This document shows, piece by piece, positions 1 to 9,700 of a DNA stretch of 64,000 bases. Both the position numbers and the translations under genes were made by a program. The stretch comes from Clytia hemisphaerica (taxonomy: Eukaryota > Cnidaria > Hydrozoa > Leptothecata > Clytiidae). Under the pieces are notes generated by a model. The model ran no database searches. It was given only the letters and a program-made list of their open reading frames with translations, and was not told where the DNA came from. The stretch spans positions 1,423,193 to 1,487,192 of the forward strand of contig CACVBU010000619.1 in assembly GCA_902728285.1 (NCBI GenBank). Reading direction: 5' to 3'. Position 1 is the stretch's first letter. Each line of letters opens with the position of its first letter.

Positions 1-540
1 AGACCAGTCTCCATCGGCTACCGATTTTATAGAGCAGTCTCCATCAGCCGCTGACTTCATAAACCAGTCTCCATCAGCCACTGACTTCATTAACCAGTCT
101 CCATCAGCCACTGACTTCATAAACCAGTCCCCATCAGCTACCGACCTCATAGACCAGTCTCTGTCAGCTATTGACTTCATAGACCAGTTTCCATCGGCTA
201 CCGACTTCATAGACCAGTCTTGATCGGCCACCGACTTCATAGACCAGTCTCCATCGGCTACTGACTTCATAGAGCAGTCTCCATCAGTTACCGACCATAT
301 AGACCAGTCTCTGTCAGCTATTGACTTCATAGACCAGTCTCCATCGGCTACTGACTTCATAGACCAGTCTCCATCAGCCACTGACTTCATAGACCAGTAT
401 CCATCGGCTTCTGACTTCATAGACCAGTCTCCTTCAGTTACCGACTTCATAGACCAGTCTCCATCGGCTACTGGTTTCATAGACCAGTCTCCATCAGTCA
501 CTGACTTTATAGACCAGTTTCCATCATCTACCAACTTCCA
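1..540. repeat. 30-bp tandem repeat, 18 units
   Basis: Eighteen head-to-tail units of exactly 30 bp without indels, with consensus starting AGACCAGTCTCCATCGGCTA. Read from base 2 each unit gives the decapeptide DQSPSATDFI or a close variant. The frame is broken once by a TGA at 221-223 and otherwise stays open into the pyrimidine tract. Many differences between units fall at the two CpGs of the unit (TCGG/TCAG and CCGA/CTGA), as expected for deamination of methylated CpG. The array runs off the left edge, so its full length is unknown. It may be a satellite or the 3' end of a repetitive coding exon, now broken. Confidence 0.9.
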
Positions 541-1545
541 TCCTACCATACCCCGTTGTGTTCATATCCCTTTTTTCCCCTTTCTTTCACGTTTCCTTTC
601 CCCCTTTCCGTATTCGTTTCCTTCGTATTCCTTCATGTTCATTTCCTTACTTTCTTTCTGCATTCCTTCCCTTCCTTTCTATCCTTTCTTTTCATTTCCT
701 TCCCGTTTCCCCACACTCCTTCTTTACTTCTTTCCTTAATGTCTTCTCTGTTCCCTTCCTCTCTATGCGTTTTTTTCTCCTACCCTTTCGAGCTACTACC
801 ATTCCCTTATACCTTTCGTAATTGTTTCCTTTGCATCTCCTTCCGTTTTCATTGCCTTCCTTTCCTTCCCTTTCCTTTCTATTTTTTCTTTCTCGTTTCC
901 TTCCTCCACTTCTGTATTTGTTTCCTTCGTAATCTTTTGTTTCAATTTCCCTTCCCTTCCTATTCTTTCCTAGGCTGCATGCATCCCCAAATTAGTTTTG
1001 ATATATCAAAACTTATCAGAGGGGATGTGTGCAGCCTAATCCTTTCCTTCTTCTCTTTAAACTCTCCATATCCGTAATCCTTTCCTTAATCCCATCCCTG
1101 TTCCTTTTCTATCCTTGCGTTTTTTCTCCTTCCCTTTCATTGTGTCTCCATCCTATCTCTTCATATTCACTTCTTCCTCGTTTCCTGTATTCCTTTTGTT
1201 TTTGTATTTTAATTTTCCTTTCCTACCTTTCGTATAGGTTTATTTCCTTTCTTTTCCTTTTCCCCTCTTTTCCCCCTCCATTCTTGCCCTTTCCTCTGTA
1301 TTTTCATTTTCATTTTCCCTCCCTTCCTATCCTTTACCTTCTTGTTTCTTTACTCTTTTTCCGTACTCATTTTCTGGACTTCCTCCCTCTTCCTTTCTCC
1401 TCTTTGCCTTTATTCTCTTTCCCTTTCTTTCCGTTTCTGTTTCCGTTTCTTTCCTATACTTCCCTAGTTGTCTACCTGTTCTACTGTTTCCCTTTTTTTC
1501 ATTCTCATTCCCTTGTGCCCAATGATTTATGAGTGCATAGGTTAT
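541..1545. repeat. Polypyrimidine (C/T) low-complexity tract
   Basis: About 1 kb in which the + strand is almost entirely C and T, built from irregular TTTCC, CCTTT and TTCCC runs. Long open frames across it, rich in F, S, P and L, are a by-product of the composition and are not coding. It starts where the 30-bp array ends and is interrupted by one short palindrome at about 971-1038. Confidence 0.85.
971..1038. repeat. Short imperfect palindrome inside the pyrimidine tract
   Basis: The ends TAGGCTGCA and TGTGCAGCCTA are inverted copies, and the centre AGTTTTGATATATCAAAACT is nearly self-complementary. The whole can fold as one long hairpin of about 68 nt. The mixed composition stands out against the flanking C/T tract, so it was probably inserted as a very small foldback element. 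Confidence 0.65.
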
Positions 1546-2009
1546 TTAAAGTTTATTGAATAAAGAGACTTCCATTCAATAACTTACCCTTTCTATTCTT
1601 ATTACTCTTAAAGGAAAGCCCTTTTAAATCAATACCTTTTTCACACTTTTGTAATTGCATGTTTCAAGCTTCTCGCATATTCTTTTCTCCTAGTCTTTGA
1701 TCGAACTTCCAAATTCATTTGAATCATACGTTCTCAGCGGCATTTTCATTTTTGTGTCCTCAGTGTCCTCGTCTTGTTGTTTCTTTTAAATCAGTTTTTT
1801 TTTTAATCAGTTAAATATTGTCTCTTTTTAAATCAGGTAATAGTATTTGACGTCAAAATTCAATATTGGTTACGTCACTTTTTTAAGAACTTTCAAAAAA
1901 CCAAAATGGAAGTTACTTCTTTTTTAGAAAGAATTTTTTTATGAGTTTTGAAATTGTCAATCTTTTTCAAGGGATTCATGCTCTGTTACGATTTTCTTAT
2001 AATCTACCG

Positions 2010-2491
2010 TAGACTAGTAAACTAGTCGGTTATTACTTATAACCTTATAATAAAACTGTCAATCAAATGATGTAAGCACTAATTAAATATTCAGCGCGCT
2101 TGAGAGAAAAGGAAAATAACCGACTAGAAGCTACTTCCGAGGCCTTTTTTTCTTCACCTAAATCGTAAGGATAGACATACCGATTTCTGTATGTCTCATC
2201 CGTGCGGGATTGCATTTATTTTTTTTTCTGTTTATTTCGTTTTTAGAAATGCTTATTTATTTATATGTTCCCATGTTAATGTTACTATGAAATATCATTT
2301 AGTCAAAAAAGTTGAATGGATTCTCAAAAACCTAAAAAAGGTTGTAAAATTAAACAACGTTTTTTGAGGGAAGAAGCTTCTAGTCGTTGAAATTCAGAAA
2401 AGACACGCAACCTCACCTCTTCGATTCTTTTTATCTGGAGCTTGAATTTTTTGTATATGGGTCTGTTTTCAACGACTAGTTTACTAGTCTA
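2010..2491. mobile_element. Non-autonomous TIR element, copy 1 (482 bp, 9-bp TSD)
   Basis: Perfect 19-bp terminal inverted repeats TAGACTAGTAAACTAGTCG / CGACTAGTTTACTAGTCTA. It is flanked by a 9-bp direct repeat AATCTACCG at 2001-2009 and 2492-2500, read as the target-site duplication. A near-identical second copy lies at 43808-44290. Each arm carries an inner inverted copy of its own end (TAGTCGGTTAT versus ATAACCGACTA on the left; CTAGTCGTTGAAA versus TTTCAACGACTAG on the right), so each arm can fold separately. No transposase is present. A 9-bp TSD is known for Mutator-like (MULE) and Merlin elements, and the family assignment rests on that alone. Confidence 0.93.
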
Positions 2492-2540
2492 AATCTACCG
2501 TCCTTTCTCAAAGTCAGACAAGTAAATACTTTAATAAGAT

Positions 2541-2892
2541 AAATTTTTGCGGGGATTAAATTTCGCGGATTTTACGGATTTGGGTGGCATCAGCGAAGTT
2601 AGGTCCGATCGAGAGTTTTTAAAGTGCCCTTCAACGAGATTAAATTCCCGGTAAAAACTTTTTCCGACCCGCGATCTATTTTCATCGTTTTTCGAAATTC
2701 GAATTTATCGTTTGCGATATGTAATACATACTTCATCTCCATTCCAAAATCACGACTCTTAAAAAAGTTTTTGTTCATTTTTCCTGGAAAATGTTTATTT
2801 CAATGTTTCTGCCCTTTTCCAAAAAAAATTCATTTCTGAAAATTTTGCGGATGTGGTTAACTGCGAAATTCAATCCCCGAAAAAATTCATCC
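2541..2892. mobile_element. Foldback element with GCGG/TTTCGC-rich ends
   Basis: Imperfect inverted ends of about 30 bp: ATAAATTTTTGCGGGGATTA on the left and, as reverse complement, ATGAATTTTTTCGGGGATTG on the right. The body has no coding potential. The TTTCGCGG motif recurs in the elements at 8754-9137 and 41808-42084, so they may be related families. Confidence 0.6.
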
Positions 2893-3026
2893 CAATGAAA
2901 AATATACCCACGCAAAACTTTGGGCATGTTTTGATTTCCTGAGGCAGAACAAATGCCCTAAAGTGCCTAGGATCTTAATTTAGAAAACAGATATTCTCTC
3001 CTAACTTAAAATTTGAGGTATTTTTT

Positions 3027-3264
3027 AACACCCCTGTGTCACAGACCCGGTGTAACCCTCGTTTCACTGGGAAATTCGGCCGAAATTTTGTCCTAGGTGC
3101 CAAGGGTATTGTAGGGGATTGTAGGGTAGCCTACAATCTCAGCCCCATTTAAATTCAATGGAAAAATTGCACTCCAAAACCATCCCCACTGGTCTTTTTG
3201 ACTTTAGAACAATAAAATCTCTATCTCCATTTCATCCCAGCTGTGCTGCGACACAGGGGGTGTT
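3027..3264. mobile_element. Short TIR element with AACACCCCTGTGTC ends
   Basis: The left end AACACCCCTGTGTC pairs with the right end GACACAGGGGGTGTT. The 238-bp body is non-coding. This is a typical miniature inverted-repeat transposable element (MITE). The class cannot be assigned, because no target-site duplication is clear. Confidence 0.6.
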
Positions 3265-3560
3265 TGTTTCTTTTTACATATTTTTTACACTTTCCAAAAT
3301 GTGAATTTTGACTCCAAAAGCTTACGATGATAAAATTACTGTAGTACAGTAGTCAAATCTTATAGTTTTATAGTTAGTTACAAATCTACAAGCACTTTAG
3401 AACATTTTTTCGATTTCAAAGCACGTTCTTACCTTTTCCTGTTTTATCCCTAATTTGTTACTGTAAAGGTAAACCTTCCACTAATTATAATCCAAATTAT
3501 TAAAAATAATGTTAAAATATTGCTTAGTGTTCTCTTAAGCGTTGTTAGATTTAAGCAAGT

Positions 3561-5048
3561 ATGCTTTTAAAATTGAGACATGACCTCTACAAGCAAATAA
3601 AAGAAAAAGTCCTGAAAGATTTTGAGGAAATTCAGGAAGGGAGAAAAATTAGAATAGCGCAAGCTTTATCAATAGTTTTGTCGCTTTCCCAACTATTCTT
3701 TCTAGTGCGAACAGACTACAATACCCCTGTAATTTTTAATGCTAATAATATCAATGATTCAAAGTAGTTTTCCTCTCGTTTTAGTATGGCCTGAAACAAA
3801 CTTTTTTGTCATTTTTCCCGAATTCTTTTCCTACTGGAAAATACAAATGTATTTAAAGATACTTACGATTAGTGCCAACATCTCCTGCGTCTAACTGTGT
3901 ATTCTAAGGTCGTAGCCAAGTTTGATTTTTCTTCTCAAAAAAGTTTTTTGACATTTCCAAAAATTATATTTGACGTCAATATTTTTTTTAATATTTCGAA
4001 AATTTTGAAATGACGTCAATTTCGCTCACTTTATTCTTAGTAGAAATGTTACACTTGGCAATACGTTGATATGGAAAAGAAATTAATTTGAGCTTGAATT
4101 GCTTTGAGGTTGTAACCCTAACATTAGAAGTTCAAAGATTTATGACTCTGTACCAGAGTGTGTCTCCACTTTATCGCTTCGTAGTAGTACACTCTGTCTG
4201 TTTGATAAAATATTCCCGTACGGAGACCTATGCGATTAAGTATGATTTATAAATAGCAACACTTCTCTCATCGTCTCCCCTCTCTCAACAAACTCAATTG
4301 CAGCGGTCGGTTTGAAAAATATCAAATGAGAAAAGACAATGACAACAGGCCCTCTACAGTAATGAATTACAGACAAGCTATTTACCAGCTCTTCTTTATC
4401 TCCTTTTCTTTTCAGATATTTGACGGTATTCAAGATATTCGAACAAACAAACATCTCTTCTATGTAAGTTGATTCCTGTCTATAAGAACTTCTGTTTTCT
4501 ACATTTTTCGGACTCCCTTAACATTAAATGGAATTCGGTTCTGTCAGCAAGAGGGTAAGTTTTTTTCATTTTCCATCCTTCATTCTATTGGAAATTATCT
4601 TGATGTGATGATTATCGCCACTGTGGGTTTTATAAACACTAGATGAACGGTCTCGGACGTTCTTTTGATAATTTGGAAGTTGTATACTCGAATCAAATTG
4701 GACCATGTATTGCACGGACATCTAAAAAAAGCTTAAAACTATTAAAACTTATTAACCATCATATTTTCTCACTTACAGATTTTCTTGGAGCTACTGATCA
4801 TTACAATCTGTCCTGAAGTTCGTTCACCTGAAGTCGTGCGTAGTTTACATGAGAAGATCGGACGTAAAGAGCCAGAAGGTGAAAGCGAAATGTTTAGTCC
4901 AACCATCATGGATGCTGACGAAGCCTTAGAGATGTCTCACCTGGCGTTCACACCGAATCCTTCCTCAGATATGAGACAACCGGAGTTTGCGAACGATGGA
5001 GGAACAATGCAATTCCGTTATGCTTCACATGGCATCTTCGATTTATAA
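3561..5048 (+). CDS. Candidate 3' part of a small two-TM membrane protein gene (partial, unrecognised)
   Basis: I do not recognise this gene. Three in-phase pieces can be spliced. The first, from about 3561, is a charged amphipathic helix followed by a hydrophobic segment (IAQALSIVLSLSQLFFLV); it could leave at the GTAATT after 3728. The second, 4416-4463, has canonical sites (TTTTCTTTTCAG and TAT|GTAAGT) and encodes 16 residues. The third, 4779-5048, follows TTACAG, encodes a second hydrophobic stretch (LFYIFLELLIITICPE across the junction) and ends in a polar tail and stop. All joins are phase 0. The last two exons are better supported than the first. The true start may lie further upstream. 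Confidence 0.38.
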
Positions 5049-6034
5049 TATTTTCGGATAACCGTGTTTATTTTTTGACTGTCTTTTGAAAATCTTTAGT
5101 CTAGAGGATAGGACTGTGATTTGCCACAAAGTTAGTTATATTCGTGAATAACAAGTTTCGAAGATCGCTTTCTACATTACATCAGACACGCGTTATCCTA
5201 AACGGAGATTTATTTCAAAATCTACTAGCTTTTTGTGGACAAAGTCCTCGAGGCTGAAATAATATTTCTTTGCTAAAATTTTCCTTGATGGTAATACAGC
5301 TACGATTCTTTTTTGAATAGTTTTTGATATTTTTTATTTGAAACACGCATCAAAATAATCTTTTTTTATAATTTTGTAAATATTTTGAATCGGAATTACT
5401 GACAATATTATTGAAATATATATATTTTCTTTCTATTGAACAAAGTCAAAAAAACCGATTTGCATTACCTCCATTTTCAATACTTAAAACTCTATCCTTT
5501 ATTAGGCCGTTGTGTCAATCAGCTAAGTTCGTAAATTTATGGGTTCATTGCCTGTCAGGGTTTTGAAAAATTGTATTTTTGATATCTATTTGGGTCTCAA
5601 AATTTTAAAGTTTTAAGGCCAAAAAACATTTTCCCAAAAATATCCCAAAATCCTTGTTTTTCTCACTCTTACACCCCTGCAGTTGACTTTCACTTATTGA
5701 ACTTTGGGAAGCCTGAAAAACGTACCCCTTAGAGCTTAGAGCCACACCTACGGAAGAGTACGGTACCTAATCTTGAGTGCCTGCCCCCTGGAGGCAAAAT
5801 GCTATAATAATGAACCGAATCACGTTTCAAAAAAAGCGGTGAGACGATTACAGTGGACTAGGCTGATACATGATACCAATCTTTCGACTGTTTCTATAGC
5901 TCGCAATTTGACTTCTGCTCCATGTACGGATAACTAACCTCAGCCGTACCCGTCCCGTTCCCAAGTATCTCATCATTATCGCAACCGGACAAGTGAAGGT
6001 ACGTCAGTGAAACAGTGAAACATATGAACAGAGA
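5049..6034. other. Intergenic stretch with no gene seen
   Basis: AT-rich non-coding sequence between the candidate gene tail and the G-tract element upstream of CNOT6. I see no long frame with coding character, RNA gene or clear repeat boundary. A minus-strand open frame at 5894-6244 overlaps the G-tract element and is rejected. Confidence 0.5.
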
Positions 6035-6429
6035 CCCGGGGGGGGGGGTACTAACCTTGTCGACCGACGGGGGGTGCTCCCTGAGGTTCGAAAAATGGAC
6101 CCTAGGTGGGAATCGAAATTTGCAAAAAAAGTGACCCTGAATTAGTCTGAATCGCAGACCTCTACAAAACCCCATGTAGTATAAGGAGCACGAATCCGTT
6201 AGTGGATGCCAGCAGCCTAACCCTGAATGGGACTGAAATTCCAAAATGTCCTCAAATTTTCAACTTTTTCCCCAAATTTTCCAAAAATAGGCACCCTACG
6301 AGGGGCTGATTTTTCTATTTTGGTGCTTTTGCGACCCTACCTGGGACTCGTGGAGGTTAAAAAAGGTACACTAACCAGCGGAGCATCCCCGTAACCCATC
6401 TTACCCTAGTACACCCCCCCTCCCCCGGG
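6035..6429. mobile_element. G-tract-ended foldback element upstream of CNOT6
   Basis: The left end is CCCGGG extended into an 11-G run followed by TACTAACC. The right end is its inverted, diverged copy (TACACCCCCCCTCCCCCGGG). Internal AGTGACCCTGAAT and ACCCTGAATGGGACTGAAAT pieces recur at about 59740-59840 (GTGACCCTGAATGGCACGGA), so the sequence belongs to a dispersed family. The long G run could form a quadruplex or be a site of assembly error. It sits about 340 bp before the CNOT6 start. Confidence 0.6.
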
Positions 6430-6770
6430 AACAGAGACAGCAAGGGGAGGATATCCGAAATTTCTAACAGGAGGAAAACTTCTTCAATCTTTTTTTTCGA
6501 CGACGTGTCTTTTAGTCGTGGAAGTTGTCATCAAAAATGACGGCTTTTTCGCAAATGAGAGGGATTCATTGAGCTTCGTGGTCACTCTTACCTAAAAATT
6601 CCCTCAATAAATATTTGTTCCGCTTTAATCAATGTTTGACCACTGCTCGCTCTCATCATCTTCCATTGAATTTGTAGATGGTAGCTGATGGAACTGCTTG
6701 CTCGAGATGTGATGGTCTCGTATCACTGAGACCTCAAAAAATAAAGGATTTATGCATAATATTGAACAAA

Positions 6771-9700
6771 ATGAGCAAAGATACGAACGAGGGAAATAAC
6801 AATACAACCAATGGACATAAAGGAGAAGAATCTGATGAAAAACAAGTACAACCAACATCATGGACAGAACTTGAAATTGTCGGTAGCACACGAAATCTAA
6901 GTCCAACTTTATGGACTTTCACGCACCTCACTGCCTTGTATCTTCGTGACAATGGGATTTCTAGAATACCTCCAGAAGTTTCACGACTGAAGGGCCTCAC
7001 TAAGCTTGATTTATCAAAGAACAAGATCAGAAGTTTACCTACTGAAATTGGTGACATGATTGAACTCAATGATTTGAATTTATCATACAACGCTCTGCGA
7101 GTATTACCAAATGAAATTGGACGTTTATTCAAGTTGAAAAGCTTAGGGCTGCAAGGAAATCCTCTTCCCTCAGAAATAATGAATCTAGGTTTAGATAATT
7201 TGTTGATGTATTTGCTTGGGAATTATACTGGTAAGCTAGCTAGGTCTTTTTTTGTGATCTCAAATAGAGGCAATCAATTAATTATCCCCTTCATTTTAAC
7301 TGTCCCGTTATTACCGGTTGGCAAACAATATCATCCACCAGGATGCTTTGTCTCTTATGTTCCCCCTATTTTCTACTTTCCTATCTTCTATCCTGCTGAT
7401 TTTCTGACTTTCTCAAGTGTTCTATAACTGTTTTCTAAGTATTTTTTCTGAAATTTGCCTGTACCGGTGGTCTCCGACCCCGGATCAAACCACCAAATAC
7501 AAGCAACCTTGGTTTACAAACCCAATGCCGCTTGCGCCAACAAGACACGACGAAGATCCATCAATCACAAATATACTTATAGCGTGTAATTTGCAGACCT
7601 TAATTAAAAAAGCTCCCAACCCTACCAGTGCCCCTACAAGGATCCCTACAGTACAGGATCCTAAGGTAAGTCTCAGGGTACGAAGTGCCCCTAAGAAGGC
7701 CTTCAACCTTATTTTGTGACTCTCGAGCTCCATCCCTAACCCTAACTGATGATAACCGAACCACCGTCTAGGTCCGCAGATTGAAAAACTTCACTTGCAT
7801 TCTGCCTGGTGGATGATATCGTCTGCCAACCGTTATTACCCAAGATTACTATATATAAAAATAAAAAGAAGGGGACATCCCTAAAAATGGTGTTATTTTT
7901 ATAAATTTGGATTTACATGGAGACGATTTTGTAGATAAAATGGCTGGCAAACCATATTATACTCCAGGATGCAAGTCACAGATTGTTGATGTATGAGAAA
8001 TGTGTCTTTTTGAAAGGAAAACTTTTTAAACGAAGTAATCAATACTGAAAAAACTAATTGGCAATGCTTCCCACAAAGATTACAAAATCAAAACAACTTT
8101 TTGCATGCAAGGAATTTTTTAGTATGCCTATTTGTCGTGAACCAAAAATGATAAAAAGAACCCAGTTTCCTTTTGTTTGATGTGACCACCATACCGCCAA
8201 CAACTCTGCCTTGCCGTCTCGCCGATCAAAATGAAAATAGGTAGTCCTGTGTGTGTGTGGCTTCTTAGCGCCTAGAGCGTGTGCTTACAATGAATAATAA
8301 GGACAGGGAAACCAGTTCCTAAGCTAGTCTGAGAAAACCTCTTAGTTGTATGCTTGACTCCCAAGGCTGTAAGTAAGTGCGCAATTACACAGTTAAAATT
8401 TACGCAAACGCCCGTGTGCAATCTGGTGCAACTGCACGCTTATGATCCCGCCCGGGTTGAGATTGCTTGAGCAGATTATAGAGGGTTCAGATTTTTCAAA
8501 ATTGGGCGAATACATGGTCAAACAGGCAAAAGTTTCCAACATGATCATTTTCTACAATAAATTTTGAGTAAGATGTCCAAGGCTTTCCAATTTCAACGAA
8601 GCGATCAGAAGCAAAAAAAGGTTTTTTAAATGATAAGACTACAATCAACGCCAAAATATTTGGAACAAAAGGGGAATTCCCTCAAAACTTCAAAAACCGC
8701 AAGTGATTTGTGTTTTGAAGTACAGTTTGGAAGTAGAGTTTTAACTCTGACAGCTACCTTAAGGGCAGAAATATTCGCGAGAAGAAATTTTCGCGGAATT
8801 TAATTTCGCGAATCAGAGCTTCAAAATGGCAAATTTCGCGGAATTTAATTTCGCGAATGGGCCGATTTCAAAAGTTTCACGGAATTTAATTTCGCGGTTG
8901 AGGGAATTATTTGTCTACGAAAAGCCCTATTTTGCCCTAAAAAGACCAATTTTAGGGGTGATTTTTTTAATTGTGAGAATATTTGTGTTTCGCGGAATTT
9001 AATTTCGCGGTTTAGCCATTTTGGTGTGTTTCGCGGAATTTAATTTCGCGAATTATGCCCAAATTCGCGAAATTAAATTCCGCGAAAATTTCTTCCGCGA
9101 AAATTTCTTCTCGCGAAAATTTCTTCCCTTAAGGTAGGTAAAATCCATGTGTTTCCATTTCAAGAAATTTTGCGCAAGTCATCGATGACTCAAGAAATCA
9201 ACATTATAAACCAATAAAAGATCAAAGAGAAAAGCCTTAAGTGGGAAAAAATGAGGTTTGCCAATCTTGGGGATTTCCCAAGCTCAAGATTAAGTTGCCA
9301 GGTTTCATCATAAGTTTTCCTGTGGTATATATATATGAAGACTCCCCGGATTGGCGAACATGAACGAATAGGAGAAAAACTAAAAACTCACACCTGGAAA
9401 AAATTTACATTGTTCTATTTTGTTCAATCACAAACGCTCATGAAAGCGCCAAATATTTTACTATCCAATCACGGCGATATCAATTGTTTTATTTTGTCCA
9501 ATCAAAAAATTGTTGTACGATTGTTTAAAAAGAAGTATCCAATCAAATGAGGGTAAAAGGGCTTTCATCCAATCAGAACAGAAAGGATTCTTTGAAAAAA
9601 TAATCTGTTCTGATTGGATGAAAGCCCTTTTACCTTAATTTGATTGCATCAAATTCCTGCTTTCGTTTAAAAACTAAATTCATCCCTTAGAATCAACGAT

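Noticed and set aside
1-540. CRISPR array
   Set aside because: The units are contiguous 30-bp tandem copies without unique spacers, and the window is eukaryotic.
556-1532. Long open frames rich in Phe, Ser, Pro and Leu
   Set aside because: They follow from C/T-only composition, overlap in several frames and show no domain or codon pattern.
6734-7132. Minus-strand open frame opposite CNOT6 exon 1
   Set aside because: Shadow of the leucine-rich repeat coding sequence.
7417-7719. 100-residue open frame in CNOT6 intron 1
   Set aside because: It sits between inverted ends of a transposon, has no recognisable domain and would interrupt a well-closed gene model.
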